DNA of 64,000 nucleotides. Source: Devosia sp. GTDB taxonomy: Bacteria; Pseudomonadota; Alphaproteobacteria; Rhizobiales; Devosiaceae. The stretch is taken from positions 62,001 through 126,000 of the forward strand of contig NZ_JAGIAW010000002.1 of assembly GCF_017744655.1 (NCBI RefSeq), written 5' to 3'. A model generated the notes under the pieces. That model saw only the letters and a list, made by a program, of their open reading frames with translations. It searched no databases and was not told the DNA's origin. The translations under genes were made by a program, and so were the position numbers. This document shows, piece after piece, positions 46,876 to 56,298 of the stretch; position 1 is the first letter of the stretch, and each line of letters opens with the position of its first letter.

Positions 46876-48267
46876 GTGAGCGAGATGACCATGACCACGT
46901 GGACCCCCAATAGCTGGCGCGAAAAGCCGATCAAGCAGGTTCCTGCCTATCCCGATCCGGCGGCTCTCGCCGAAGCCGAACGCCAGCTCTCGACCTTTCC
47001 CCCGCTGGTCTTTGCCGGCGAAGCCCGTGAGCTGAAGTCTCGTCTCGCCGCCGTTGCCCGTGGTGAAGCCTTCCTGCTGCAGGGCGGCGATTGCGCCGAA
47101 AGCTTTGCCGAGCATGGCGCGGATCACATCCGCGACTTCTTCCGCGTCTTCCTGCAGATGGCTGTTGTCCTGACCCACGGCGCCTCCAAGCCCGTGGTAA
47201 AAGTCGGCCGCGTCGCCGGTCAGTTCGCAAAACCCCGCTCGGCCGATACCGAAATCATTGACGGCGTCGAGCTGCCGAGCTATCGCGGCGACATCATCAA
47301 TGCCATCGAGTTCAACGAGGCCGCACGCGTCCCTGATCCCGATCGCATGCTGCAGGCCTATCGCCAGTCCGCCGCGACGCTCAATCTGCTGCGCGCCTTC
47401 TCCATGGGCGGATATGCCGAACTGACGCGCATCCACGAATGGACCATGGGCTTCATGAAGGGGTCCAACTGGAACGTCCGCTTCGAGGAAGTCGCCAAGA
47501 AAATCGACGACGCCATCACCTTCATGGCGGCCCTCGGCCTCAACCCGGAAAACACCCCGGCGCTGAAGCAGACCAGTTTCTACACCAGCCACGAAGCCCT
47601 GCTGCTTGGCTATGAAGAAGCCCTGACCCGCCGCGATTCCCTCACCAACAATTGGTACGCGACCTCGGGCCACATGCTCTGGATCGGCGATCGCACCCGC
47701 CAGCCCGATGCAGCGCATGTCGAATATTTTGCCGGCATTCACAATCCCATCGGCATCAAGTGTGGCCCGAGCCTTGCCAGCGACGATCTGCTGCGCCTCC
47801 TCGACCGGCTCAACCCGACCGACGAAGCCGGCCGCATTACCCTGATCTCGCGCTTCGGCGCCGAAAAGGTGCACGAGCATCTGCCGCGCCTCATCGAGAC
47901 CGTCCAGAAGGCCGGCCGCACCGTCGTCTGGTGCTGCGACCCGATGCACGGCAATACGATCAAGGCGTCGACCGGCTACAAGACTCGCCCCTTCGATCGC
48001 GTCCTCACCGAGGTGCGCAACTTCTTCGACGTGCACCGCGAAATGGGCACCTATGCCGGCGGCGTGCATATCGAGATGACCGGCGACGACGTCACCGAAT
48101 GCGTTGGCGGCCTCTCGGCCGTCACCGAAACCACCCTGGCCGATCGCTACAACACCTATTGCGACCCCCGCCTTAATGCGAGCCAGGCGCTGGAATTGGC
48201 CTTCCTCGTCGCTGAGGAAGTGCACTCGCAAAAGCCTCCCGTTCAGCGCCGCGCTGCCGGCGAATAG
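46876..48267 (+). CDS. class II 3-deoxy-7-phosphoheptulonate (DAHP) synthase
   Basis: 463 residues from GTG 46876; ATG 46885 or 46891 are equally plausible starts. Class II motifs: [15 protein letters not shown] at the start, [14 protein letters not shown] with the metal Cys, [24 protein letters not shown], and [15 protein letters not shown] for metal and substrate binding. It condenses erythrose-4-phosphate and phosphoenolpyruvate as the first step of the shikimate pathway. I looked for a Trp, Phe or Tyr leader peptide upstream and found none. A hairpin terminator follows. Confidence 0.96.
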   Translation: MSEMTMTTWTPNSWREKPIKQVPAYPDPAALAEAERQLSTFPPLVFAGEARELKSRLAAVARGEAFLLQGGDCAESFAEHGADHIRDFFRVFLQMAVVLTHGASKPVVKVGRVAGQFAKPRSADTEIIDGVELPSYRGDIINAIEFNEAARVPDPDRMLQAYRQSAATLNLLRAFSMGGYAELTRIHEWTMGFMKGSNWNVRFEEVAKKIDDAITFMAALGLNPENTPALKQTSFYTSHEALLLGYEEALTRRDSLTNNWYATSGHMLWIGDRTRQPDAAHVEYFAGIHNPIGIKCGPSLASDDLLRLLDRLNPTDEAGRITLISRFGAEKVHEHLPRLIETVQKAGRTVVWCCDPMHGNTIKASTGYKTRPFDRVLTEVRNFFDVHREMGTYAGGVHIEMTGDDVTECVGGLSAVTETTLADRYNTYCDPRLNASQALELAFLVAEEVHSQKPPVQRRAAGE

Positions 48268-48297
48268 TTCTCGGCTCCATTGGTGAACCCAAATAAG

Positions 48298-48333
48298 GGC
48301 CGCGCGTTCATTATGGGCTGCGCGGCCTTTTCT
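48298..48333 (+). terminator. intrinsic terminator of DAHP synthase gene
   Basis: GGCCGCGC (48298-48305) pairs with GCGCGGCC (48320-48327), 14-base loop, followed by TTTTCTTT. Confidence 0.85.
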
Positions 48334-48381
48334 TTGCCCGCATCCGGGCACAGGATAGTGGTCCGCTAAGGTGAGTAGGTA

Positions 48382-50307
48382 ATGCCGAGATCTCTGTTTC
48401 CCCACGCCGCGCCCGAAACTCGAGCCGCGCTTGAACGAGACCCGACAGTCAAGTTGTTGAATGATTATGACTGGACCCAGAACCCCCTGGGGCCTATCCC
48501 GGACTGGCCCGACAGCCTCAAGGGCGCCGTAAGGCTCATGATGGTCGCCTCAACCCCCATGGTCATGCTGGTGGGGTATCAGGGTATTCTGATCTACAAT
48601 AATGCCTATGCGGTGTTCGCTGGACAACGCCACCCCGCCATTTTCGGCATGCCGGCGCTCGAAGCCTGGCCAGAGATCGCCGAGTTCAATCGCGTCAATA
48701 TGGAGCGTGGTCTCAGCGGCGAATCCTGGATGCTTCGAGATCAGGAACTGGTGCTGAGTCGTCACGGGCAACCTGAATCTGCCTGGATGGACCTCCACTA
48801 TAGTCCCATAGCCGGCGACGACGGGCTGTCCATGGGCACCCTCTGCGTCGTCCATGAAACCACCGATCGGATCCTCACAGAAAAGGCATTGATGCGAAGC
48901 GAGGAGCGCCTGTCACTGGCACTGTCGAGTTCGGCATTGGTCGGTACCTGGGATTGGGACGTCATCAACAATGTCGTGACAGCTGATGACCGTTTTGCTC
49001 GCCTCTTCAATATCGACTCCCAGGTAGCCGGCCTCGGCGCGCCGCTTGAGCAATATTTGTTGGCCATCGAGCACGAAGACTTGCCGCGCGTGAATGCTGA
49101 ATTGCAGCAAGCGATTGTCGACGGCAGCGAGTTCCGCAGCGAATATCGCGTGGTCGGCGGAGATGGCGTTCGTCGCTGGCTAATGGTGTCGGGCCGTCCG
49201 CGCAAGGATGGCGAGGGTCGGGTCTATCGCTTTCCGGGCGTGGCCATCGACATCACTGATCAGCGACGCGCCGCCGAGGCCCTCGCCAAGAGCGAGCTCG
49301 AATTCCGCACCCTGGCCGACACGATGCCGCAAATGGTCTGGGCCACCCGCCCCGATGGATTTCACGACTACTACAACGCTCGCTGGTACGATTTCACCGG
49401 CGTGCCCTTCGGTTCGACCAATGGCGAGGGTTGGAATGACATGTTCCATCCCGACGATCAGGAGCGCGCCTGGCGCCTCTGGCGTCACTCGCTGGAAACC
49501 GGCGAGCCCTACCAGATCGAATACCGCCTGCGCCACCACAGCGGCGAATATCGCTGGACTTTGGGACGGGCGCTACCGGTTCGCGATGCGACGGACCAGA
49601 TTATTCGGTGGATTGGCACCTGTACCGATATCCATGACTCGCGCCTCGCTGCCGAGGAGCGCGAATTGGTGGCGCAGGAGTTGAGCCATCGCATCAAGAA
49701 TATTTTCGCCGTCCTCACCGGCATCGTCTCGCTCTCCGCCCGCGGCCAGCCCGAGGTAAAGCCTTTCGCCGAGCAGTTGCGGCAGCGCATCTTCGCGCTC
49801 GGCGAGGCGCATGACTTCGTCCGCCCGCAAAACTACCTCTCCGCCAGCAAGACGGGGCAGGGGACGCTCTCGGCACTCGTCACCCGCCTGATGCGCCCCT
49901 ATGAAGGCGAAGATGGCGAAAACCGCGTCCGCTATTCGGGCGAAGATACGATCATCGACGATGCTGCTGCGACCCCGCTGGCGCTGCTCTTCCACGAACT
50001 GGCGACCAACGCGGCCAAATATGGTGCCTTGAGCCGGCCCGATGGCTGGACGAGCCTTTCCGGCCGCACCGATGGGGAACGATTCCATCTGACCTGGAAA
50101 GAGCACGGCGGACCCGAGATCGCCGAACCGAGCCAGCTATCCGGCTTCGGCTCCAAGCTCATCGAGCTATCCGTAAGCGGTCAGCTTCGCGGCGAGATCG
50201 AACGCTTCTGGGAAAAGGATGGTCTGCGGGTCGAACTGTCCCTGCCGCTCGCCGCGCTTACGCGGTCCAGCCGGCTGCGCTCGACCGAAAAGGCCGAAGA
50301 CGCATAG
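48382..50307 (+). CDS. cytoplasmic PAS-domain HWE histidine kinase
   Basis: 641 residues without membrane segments. Three PAS-like units are visible: about 45-165, 172-295 (with PAC end VYRFPGVAIDITDQ) and 303-420 (GFHDYYNARWYDFTGVPFG, then IGTCTDIHDSR). The kinase core is HWE-type: H436 in ELSHRIKNIFAVLTGIVS, the N-box HELATNAAKYGALS, and the WxE motif LTWKEHGG. Second PAS residues resemble FMN or heme pockets only loosely, so the signal is unknown. Many HWE kinases feed the PhyR-NepR-EcfG general stress pathway. A single-domain response regulator is encoded convergently 8 bases after the stop and is the likely partner or phosphate sink. Confidence 0.9.
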   Translation: MPRSLFPHAAPETRAALERDPTVKLLNDYDWTQNPLGPIPDWPDSLKGAVRLMMVASTPMVMLVGYQGILIYNNAYAVFAGQRHPAIFGMPALEAWPEIAEFNRVNMERGLSGESWMLRDQELVLSRHGQPESAWMDLHYSPIAGDDGLSMGTLCVVHETTDRILTEKALMRSEERLSLALSSSALVGTWDWDVINNVVTADDRFARLFNIDSQVAGLGAPLEQYLLAIEHEDLPRVNAELQQAIVDGSEFRSEYRVVGGDGVRRWLMVSGRPRKDGEGRVYRFPGVAIDITDQRRAAEALAKSELEFRTLADTMPQMVWATRPDGFHDYYNARWYDFTGVPFGSTNGEGWNDMFHPDDQERAWRLWRHSLETGEPYQIEYRLRHHSGEYRWTLGRALPVRDATDQIIRWIGTCTDIHDSRLAAEERELVAQELSHRIKNIFAVLTGIVSLSARGQPEVKPFAEQLRQRIFALGEAHDFVRPQNYLSASKTGQGTLSALVTRLMRPYEGEDGENRVRYSGEDTIIDDAAATPLALLFHELATNAAKYGALSRPDGWTSLSGRTDGERFHLTWKEHGGPEIAEPSQLSGFGSKLIELSVSGQLRGEIERFWEKDGLRVELSLPLAALTRSSRLRSTEKAEDA

Positions 50308-50315
50308 GCAGGCGT

Positions 50316-50741
50316 TCAGGTCGCGATGGGATTGTCGTTCGACCAGTCAAAAAGCTTGAGGCGCCGCGGCGGATTGGCTTCCGCGGCCGCACGCCGCGCC
50401 ACGGCATAGTCGACGACGTCGCGCAGGTCTCTCTCGGCAATCGGCTTTGAAACCACGCCGATTGTGCCGGGCACGCCACTGCCGAGCTGAGCGGGGTTGG
50501 CGGTAATGAAAATGACACTTGCGCCATGTGTCTGGGCCAAAATCTTGCCAATCTCGATACCCGTCGGCCCATCGCGCAGGTTGAGGTCGACGAGGGCGAC
50601 TTCGGTATCGCCGGCAAAACGCAGGGCACTCTTCTTGTCGGCGGCAATGCCGACTGGATCGTGGCCCATTTCGGCTACGACCTGTTCGATTTCGGAAGCG
50701 ACGAAAATTTCGTCTTCAACAATGAGAATACGGCACGACAT
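50316..50741 (-). CDS. single-domain (CheY-like) response regulator
   Basis: 141 residues from ATG 50741 (MSCRILIVEDEIFVASEIEQ); the ORF track adds 32 residues. One receiver domain: D10/E11, phospho-acceptor D52 in VALVDLNLRDGPTG, T in VIFITANP, and K in GVVSKPI. There is no output domain. The convergent neighbour is an HWE kinase. The pair resembles LovK/LovR-type modules that modulate the general stress response, which is inference from architecture. Confidence 0.9.
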   Translation of the reverse strand: MSCRILIVEDEIFVASEIEQVVAEMGHDPVGIAADKKSALRFAGDTEVALVDLNLRDGPTGIEIGKILAQTHGASVIFITANPAQLGSGVPGTIGVVSKPIAERDLRDVVDYAVARRAAAEANPPRRLKLFDWSNDNPIAT

Positions 50742-50903
50742 CACAAAACTGGCTTCTGAGAAAACTTCATTCGAACCGATCCAACTCCTCACGCGCCGCC
50801 TCGGTTGCATGCGAACCAGGCAATGGAGGCCTGCCAACGGTATTTTCGGTCAAGGAAGTTACCAAAGCCCCAATCACGCCAACATGTAACTTAGCGGAAC
50901 ATT

Positions 50904-50928
50904 AACCCTAATCATTCACAAACGTTCC
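50904..50928 (-). promoter_or_regulatory. possible EcfG-type promoter for the single-domain regulator
   Basis: On the minus strand GGAAC (50928-50924) and GTT (50906-50904) are separated by 17 bases, close to the EcfG general-stress consensus GGAAC-N16/17-cGTT, with G instead of C before GTT. It is 163 bases upstream of the response regulator start. Short motif, modest evidence. Confidence 0.3.
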
Positions 50929-50964
50929 ACGATGCTTAACGGTAAAACCGATCGGGAGTGTGTG

Positions 50965-51879
50965 ATGAAGCAGGTTGCCCTCAGCGCCCTTGTGCTACTT
51001 TCGAGCGCCGCCACCCAGCAAGTGCTTGCCGCAGACTATGGCGCCTTCCCCGGCCTGCGCCCGTCCTATCCCGATCAGTGGCAGCCGGAAGCAGATGATC
51101 CGCTGAGCTTTGAGGCCGGTGTGCGTTATTGGTATTCGCGTGGCGGTCAGCAGTTGTCCCTTAATGGCGAGACATTGCGGACCAACGATACGAGCCACAT
51201 TCTCGAAGGCCACTTCCGGATCAACGACGACTATACCGGATCCTACGTCAAGGGCACCGGTGGCTACGCCTTCGCAACCGAAGGAACCTATAGTTCAAAC
51301 CTCCTTCCCGGTGATGTGGGGTTTACCGGCGGTCAGATTGGCCACGTGGGCGCCGACTTCGGCTATATGCCGTTCGGCAATGAGACGTTTCGTGTCGGTG
51401 GCCTCGTCGGCTACCAATATCTCAAGGAATCGCCCGACAAGGCCCGTGCCGACATCCTGAAGTTCGACGGTCTACACGTGCATGCTCTGCGTCTCGGCGT
51501 TACGGCCAAGGCCGAATTGAGCACGTTCGCCGACATCACTGCCGAGGTCGCCGGCGTTCCCTATGCTTGGGTCACGGGTACCACTCCCAGCTATGTCATT
51601 CCCAACACAGCTATTGGCGGCATGACTGCCAACCGCGTTACGGGCTCTATTGATGGGGCGGCTTATGGTGCCAGCGGCGAACTGATGCTCGGTTTGCACC
51701 CGACAGAAAACTTGACGGTTCGGGTTGGCGGTAGAGGCTGGTGGCTAAACGGGCCTGCCAGTGCAAATACGACCTATTCGAACACGGCCACGCCGAACGT
51801 AACCTATACAGCGGGCACCGTGGATAACCTGTCGCTATTCCGCTACGGCGCGCTGCTCGAAGTCACCGGCCGCTTCTAG
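50965..51879 (+). CDS. outer-membrane beta-barrel protein
   Basis: 304 residues from ATG 50965, with GGGAGTG upstream. The signal peptide MKQVALSALVLLSSAATQQVLA ends at AADYG. The mature protein has alternating polar/hydrophobic strands (LSFEAGVRYWYSRGG, YTGSYVKGTGGYAF, RVGGLVGYQYL) and ends in the C-terminal Phe (LLEVTGRF) recognised by the Bam machinery. It resembles rhizobial outer-membrane surface proteins rather than a trimeric porin. The function is not known. Confidence 0.85.
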   Translation: MKQVALSALVLLSSAATQQVLAADYGAFPGLRPSYPDQWQPEADDPLSFEAGVRYWYSRGGQQLSLNGETLRTNDTSHILEGHFRINDDYTGSYVKGTGGYAFATEGTYSSNLLPGDVGFTGGQIGHVGADFGYMPFGNETFRVGGLVGYQYLKESPDKARADILKFDGLHVHALRLGVTAKAELSTFADITAEVAGVPYAWVTGTTPSYVIPNTAIGGMTANRVTGSIDGAAYGASGELMLGLHPTENLTVRVGGRGWWLNGPASANTTYSNTATPNVTYTAGTVDNLSLFRYGALLEVTGRF

Positions 51880-51926
51880 TTTAGGGACGCAGCCGCTTCC
51901 AAGCTTCCTCAAAAACACACCGTGTC

Positions 51927-51946
51927 ATTCCCGCGAAAGCGGGAAT
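51927..51946. repeat. REP-like palindrome, single copy, before nadE
   Basis: ATTCCCGC-GAAA-GCGGGAAT, the same core as the pair at 23829-23903, here as a half element 123 bases before the nadE start. The in-frame translation of this repeat creates the spurious MSFPRKRESP start in the ORF track. Confidence 0.8.
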
Positions 51947-52068
51947 CTCCGTTTCTTTCCCTCCCCCGCTTCGCCCGCGGGCGCTTGCTCTCCCACGGTC
52001 CAGAGGCTAAGTCTTGCCCGCGTTCGGCCGCGGGCCGGGCGGTCCGTCCATTTACCCAGGTTTCTTCC

Positions 52069-53736
52069 GTGACCGACCAGCTCAGAATTGCGCTCGCCCA
52101 GCTCAATCCCAAGGTTGGCGACCTTCCCGGCAATCTCGCTTTGGCCCAGAAGGCCCTTGCCGATGCGGTTGCCGCCAAGGCCGACATCCTGATGTTTTCC
52201 GAGCTGTTCCTGACCGGCTATTTCCCGGACGACCTGCTCTTCAAGCCCCAGTTCGTCACCGACGCCATGGCATCAGCCCAGACGCTGGCCGCCGAAACCG
52301 CCGGCACCGATGTCGTCCTCGTCCTCCCCACCATCTGGAAGGACCAGACCGGTCTCCACAACGCCGTCATCGTCGCCGAAAAGGGCCATATCTTCGCCCT
52401 GCGCTTCAAGCGCGAGCTGCCCAATGACGACGTCTTCTACGAAAAGCGCTATTTCGCCGCCGGCCCGCTGCCTCTCCCGGTGACGATCAAGGGCGTCTCG
52501 GTCGGCATCCCGATCTGCGAAGACATCTGGCACCCCTGGGTCTGCGAACACCTGATGCGGGAAGGCGCCGAAATCCTGCTCTGCCCCAATGGTTCGCCCT
52601 ACTGGACCAACAAGCAGCACATCCGCAAGGAGCTGGTGCGCAAGCACGCTGTCGAGCATGACGTGCCCCTGATCTATCTCAACCAGGTCGGCGGCCAGGA
52701 CGAACTGGTCTTCGACGGCGCCTCCTTCGCCATCGCCCCCGGCGATAAGTTGGTCCTCCAGGGCAAAAGCTTCGAAACCGACTTCCTGATCTCCGACTGG
52801 CGCCGCGACGGCGACACCTGGACCTCGACCAATGGGCGCATCGAAGAACTGACCTCGGTGGAAGAGGCCCCTTGGCGCGCCGCCGTCCTCGGCCTTCGCG
52901 ACTATGTCTTCAAGAACGGTTTTAGCCACGTCGTCCTCGGCCTCTCCGGCGGCATCGACAGCGCCGTCGTCGCCGCCATGGCCGTCGATGCATTCGGACC
53001 CGAAAAAGTCCACTGCATCATGCTGCCCTATCGTTACACGTCCGATGAAAGCCTCAAGGACGCCAAGGATTGCGCCGAGCGTCTCGGCGTGCGCTACGAC
53101 GTGGTCTCGATCGGCAATCCCGTTGACGACGCCCTCGTCGAACTCGCACCCATCTTCGACAATCGTCCCGCCGATCTCGCCGAAGAAAACATCCAGTCGC
53201 GCATGCGCGGCGTCGTGCTCATGGCCGTCTCCAACAAGCTCGGCTCCATGCTGCTCACCACCGGCAACAAGTCCGAAATGGGCGTCGGCTACGCCACCAT
53301 CTATGGCGACATGAACGGTGGCTACAATCCGCTCAAGGACATGTTCAAGATGGAAGTCTATGCGCTGGCCGATTGGCGCAACAAGCACATGCCCGGCGAC
53401 AGTTTTGGGCCCACGGGCGAGGTCATCCCCCAGTCCATCATCGACAAGGCCCCCTCGGCCGAACTCCGCCCCAACCAGACCGATCAGGACAGCCTGCCGC
53501 CCTATCCGGTGCTGGACGATATCCTGCGCTCCATCGTCGAGGACGAAATGAGCCTCGGCGATGTCGTCGCCCGCGGCCACGATCCCGCCCTCGTCAAGCG
53601 CATCGAACGCCTCATCAATATTGCCGAATACAAGCGCCGCCAGTCCGCGCCGGGTCCGAAACTGACCCCGCGCGCCTTCGGCCTCGGCCGCAAATACCCC
53701 ATCACCAATGGCTATAAGGACGTGACCGTCGGATGA
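52069..53736 (+). CDS. nadE: glutamine-hydrolysing NAD+ synthase
   Basis: 555 residues from GTG 52069 (reading TDQLRIALAQLNPKVGD after the start), with CCAGG upstream. The ORF track start at 51922 adds 49 residues translated from a palindromic repeat and is rejected. The N-terminal nitrilase domain has the E45 (FSELFLTG), K114 (FKRELPN), C150 (GIPICEDIW) triad that releases ammonia from glutamine. The C-terminal synthetase domain has the ATP P-loop LSGGIDSAVVAAM at about 292-304 and TTGNKSEMGVGYATIYGD. It converts deamido-NAD to NAD. The stop overlaps the gltX start as ATGA. Confidence 0.95.
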   Translation: MTDQLRIALAQLNPKVGDLPGNLALAQKALADAVAAKADILMFSELFLTGYFPDDLLFKPQFVTDAMASAQTLAAETAGTDVVLVLPTIWKDQTGLHNAVIVAEKGHIFALRFKRELPNDDVFYEKRYFAAGPLPLPVTIKGVSVGIPICEDIWHPWVCEHLMREGAEILLCPNGSPYWTNKQHIRKELVRKHAVEHDVPLIYLNQVGGQDELVFDGASFAIAPGDKLVLQGKSFETDFLISDWRRDGDTWTSTNGRIEELTSVEEAPWRAAVLGLRDYVFKNGFSHVVLGLSGGIDSAVVAAMAVDAFGPEKVHCIMLPYRYTSDESLKDAKDCAERLGVRYDVVSIGNPVDDALVELAPIFDNRPADLAEENIQSRMRGVVLMAVSNKLGSMLLTTGNKSEMGVGYATIYGDMNGGYNPLKDMFKMEVYALADWRNKHMPGDSFGPTGEVIPQSIIDKAPSAELRPNQTDQDSLPPYPVLDDILRSIVEDEMSLGDVVARGHDPALVKRIERLINIAEYKRRQSAPGPKLTPRAFGLGRKYPITNGYKDVTVG

Positions 53737-55058
53737 CCGTCGTTCGCTGGGCCCCGTCTCCCACGGGCCGCATCCATCTCGGCAATGCCCGCCCGGCGCT
53801 GCTCAACTGGTTCTTCGCCCGCCGCACCGGCGGCCGCTACGTCCTGCGCATGGACGATACGGACCTCGCGCGCTCCACCCGCGAATTCGCCGATGGCATC
53901 GAGGTCGACCTGGCCTGGCTCGGCGTCACGCCCGATCTGCTCGTCCGCCAGTCCGAACGCACCGCGCTCTACGACGCCGCCCGCGATAAGCTGATCGCCG
54001 CCGGCCGCCTCTACCCGGCCTACGAAACCGAAGACGAACTCGACCGCAAGCGCGCCCGCGCCCGCCTCCTCGGCAAGCCCCCGATCTACGATCGCGCCGC
54101 CCTGAACCTCACCGAAGAAGACAAGGCCAAAAACGAAGCCGAAGGCCGCAAGCCCCATTGGCGCTTCAAGCTCGACGGGCGTCCGGTGCAATTTGAAGAC
54201 CTCATCAAGGGCCAGCAGACGGTCAACACCGCCTCCATGTCCGACCCGGTCCTCATTCGCGCCGACGGCTCCTATCTCTATACGCTGCCCTCGGTCGTCG
54301 ATGACATCGACCTGGGCATCACCCACGTCATTCGCGGCGAAGACCATGTCTCCAATACCGGCACCCAGATCGAGATCATCGAGGCTCTGGGCGGCACGGT
54401 CCCGACCTTCGCCCATCACAATCTCCTCACCGATGCCGCTGGCCAGGGTTTTTCCAAGCGCCTGGGTTCTCAGTCCATCTCCGATTTCCGCACTGAAGGC
54501 TACGAGCCGCTCGCCGTGGCCATCATGGCGACCCTGACCGGCACCAGCCTGCCCATCGAACCCTATGCTGGCCTCGACGCCATCGCCGAAAAACTCGAAC
54601 TGTCGATGATTTCGCACGGCGCCGCCCGCTTCGATCCCGCCGAACTCGACAGCCTCAACGCGCGCCTCCTCCACACCATGTCCTACGAGGAAGCGCTGCC
54701 GCGTCTCTCCTCCATGGGCCTCGAAGGCGAAGCCATCTGGCTCCTCCTGCGCGAAAATCTCGTGCGCTTCCCCGATATCGTGGAATGGTCAAAGCTCGTC
54801 ACCGGCCCCATCGAGCCGGTCGTTGCCGAAGAAGATCGCGAATTCCTCGATCTCGCCAAGGCCATGCTGCCGCCCGAGCCGTGGGACGAAACCACCTGGG
54901 CCACCTGGACCAACGCCCTGAAGGGCGCCACTGGCCGCAAGGGCAAAGCCCTGTTCCTGCCGCTGCGCATGGTCCTCACGGGCCGTCACGATGGCCCGGA
55001 ACTTAAGTCCCTGCTCGTCCTGCTTGGGCGTAAGGCGTGTCTGGACCGACTACCCTGA
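53733..55058 (+). CDS. gltX: glutamyl-tRNA synthetase (short form)
   Basis: 441 residues, ATGA overlap with nadE. Class I motifs: HIGH region APSPTGRIHLGN at residues 7-18, and a KMSKS-like loop reading GFSKRLGSQS. RMDDTDLARSTREFADGIE is also typical. Hyphomicrobiales often carry two GltX paralogues, one of them charging tRNA-Gln for GatCAB; which one this is cannot be decided here. The last 56 bases overlap the DUF2865 gene tail to tail. Confidence 0.93.
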   Translation: MTVVRWAPSPTGRIHLGNARPALLNWFFARRTGGRYVLRMDDTDLARSTREFADGIEVDLAWLGVTPDLLVRQSERTALYDAARDKLIAAGRLYPAYETEDELDRKRARARLLGKPPIYDRAALNLTEEDKAKNEAEGRKPHWRFKLDGRPVQFEDLIKGQQTVNTASMSDPVLIRADGSYLYTLPSVVDDIDLGITHVIRGEDHVSNTGTQIEIIEALGGTVPTFAHHNLLTDAAGQGFSKRLGSQSISDFRTEGYEPLAVAIMATLTGTSLPIEPYAGLDAIAEKLELSMISHGAARFDPAELDSLNARLLHTMSYEEALPRLSSMGLEGEAIWLLLRENLVRFPDIVEWSKLVTGPIEPVVAEEDREFLDLAKAMLPPEPWDETTWATWTNALKGATGRKGKALFLPLRMVLTGRHDGPELKSLLVLLGRKACLDRLP

Positions 55059-56160
55059 CGGTCTTGTCCCCGAAGTGGACGATCCGCAAGTCTGCCTCGG
55101 CCGGCGCCTGGTTGGCAGCGGGGCGAACTGCAACTTCGCCTGGGCCTGTCGGGCGTGGACGGGGCAGGGGGACATCGATCATGGCGACCGCCGCGACAGC
55201 CTCGACCGGCGCCGCCTGAACGGGCGTCACCGGCACCACGCCACGCGGATCGCGCCGGGGCAGGGGAAACGACAGGCCCGCAATATCGATCATCGCCCGC
55301 GCATCCCCGCCGCCTGAAGCCGTCAGCGTCACCGTGCCGTCATTCTTCGGCGCCACCTTGCAACTGGCATTCTTGTCGAACTGGTTGCGATAGGCGAAGG
55401 CGGTCGGCAGCGACGTATAGGGCGCGCCATACATATTGCGCATCTGCTCCGGCTCCTGGCCGGGATTGTCGTAATAATAGAGCTCGACCTGCGTATTGGG
55501 ACACATGGCCTGACACTGCTGCGCATCATTGCCGATATAGTCCGGCAGGGTGGAATAGCTGATGGGCCAGAAATACCCGTCCGAAAGCCGCACGCAGACC
55601 GTGCGCACCGTCGCATAGCCCTGGTAGCCCCAGTAATCCCCACCATCGACGAAATCGCCATTGGTGAAGTCGCCTTCCGAGGTCGAGCCAAAGACCCGGT
55701 CGAAAACGGACTGGCGTTCCTGATTGAATGTCGCGCTCGAGCCTGAATTGCAGCCGAAGCGTGCCATTTCCTGGAGGATTGCCTCGCGCTGCTGCGCCAC
55801 GGCATTGGCCGTATCGACCGACTGGGAAACCCGCGCATAGTCGTCACGCAGCTGCAGCACCGCGCGTGCAATCTGCTGGCACTGCCGCGTCAACTGTTGC
55901 CCGGCCCGCGCCGCGTCGTTGCAGCCCTGGCGGATATATTGGCTTTCCGCTGCCTGCACGTCGCGCTGCAATTGCCGCGCCGCACCCGAATTGTTCTGCA
56001 TCTGCCGGAAATCGCCATTGCGATCGAACTGATAGAGCGCGCTTTCCAGCTGCCGGCACTGCGTCGATTGGGCATAGACGGTCTGCACATCGAGCGAGAA
56101 AAGCAGCGCCGCCAGGAGCAGCAAAATCGATGCGCGAAAACCGGAAGCAGATATGGTCAC
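55003..56160 (-). CDS. secreted DUF2865 protein
   Basis: 385 residues with a signal peptide (SILLLLAALLFSLDVQTVYAQ). Residues about 30-150 are helical with spaced cysteines (TQCRQLE, RQGCNDAA, TRQCQQ, RFGCNSG). The DUF2865 core (about 170-270) has YATVRTVCVRLSDGYFWPIS, QCQAMCPNTQVELYYY and LPTAFAYRNQF. A Pro/Val-rich disordered tail follows. Probably a periplasmic structural or envelope protein, found in Hyphomicrobiales, role unknown. Its 3' end overlaps gltX by 56 bases. Confidence 0.88.
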   Translation of the reverse strand: MTISASGFRASILLLLAALLFSLDVQTVYAQSTQCRQLESALYQFDRNGDFRQMQNNSGAARQLQRDVQAAESQYIRQGCNDAARAGQQLTRQCQQIARAVLQLRDDYARVSQSVDTANAVAQQREAILQEMARFGCNSGSSATFNQERQSVFDRVFGSTSEGDFTNGDFVDGGDYWGYQGYATVRTVCVRLSDGYFWPISYSTLPDYIGNDAQQCQAMCPNTQVELYYYDNPGQEPEQMRNMYGAPYTSLPTAFAYRNQFDKNASCKVAPKNDGTVTLTASGGGDARAMIDIAGLSFPLPRRDPRGVVPVTPVQAAPVEAVAAVAMIDVPLPRPRPTGPGEVAVRPAANQAPAEADLRIVHFGDKTVRVVGPDTPYAQAGRAGT

Positions 56161-56298
56161 GAATGGGTCCTGTTCGTCGGCCAGAAGAGGTGGCCGTATG
56201 TCGCCTTAAGACATCGCTGGCGAGGATGGCAACACTATAGCAATCTGAAACGCCGACGATATCGCCGCCGAGCAACACAAAAGAGAGATCGCCCGTCC

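Noticed and set aside
46762-48405. 547-residue minus-strand ORF
   Set aside because: Antisense of the class II DAHP synthase gene, no recognisable motif.
50896-50927. Plus-strand GGAAC...CGTT as an EcfG promoter for the outer-membrane protein
   Set aside because: The spacer is 22 bases, too long for the EcfG consensus; only the minus-strand reading has 17.
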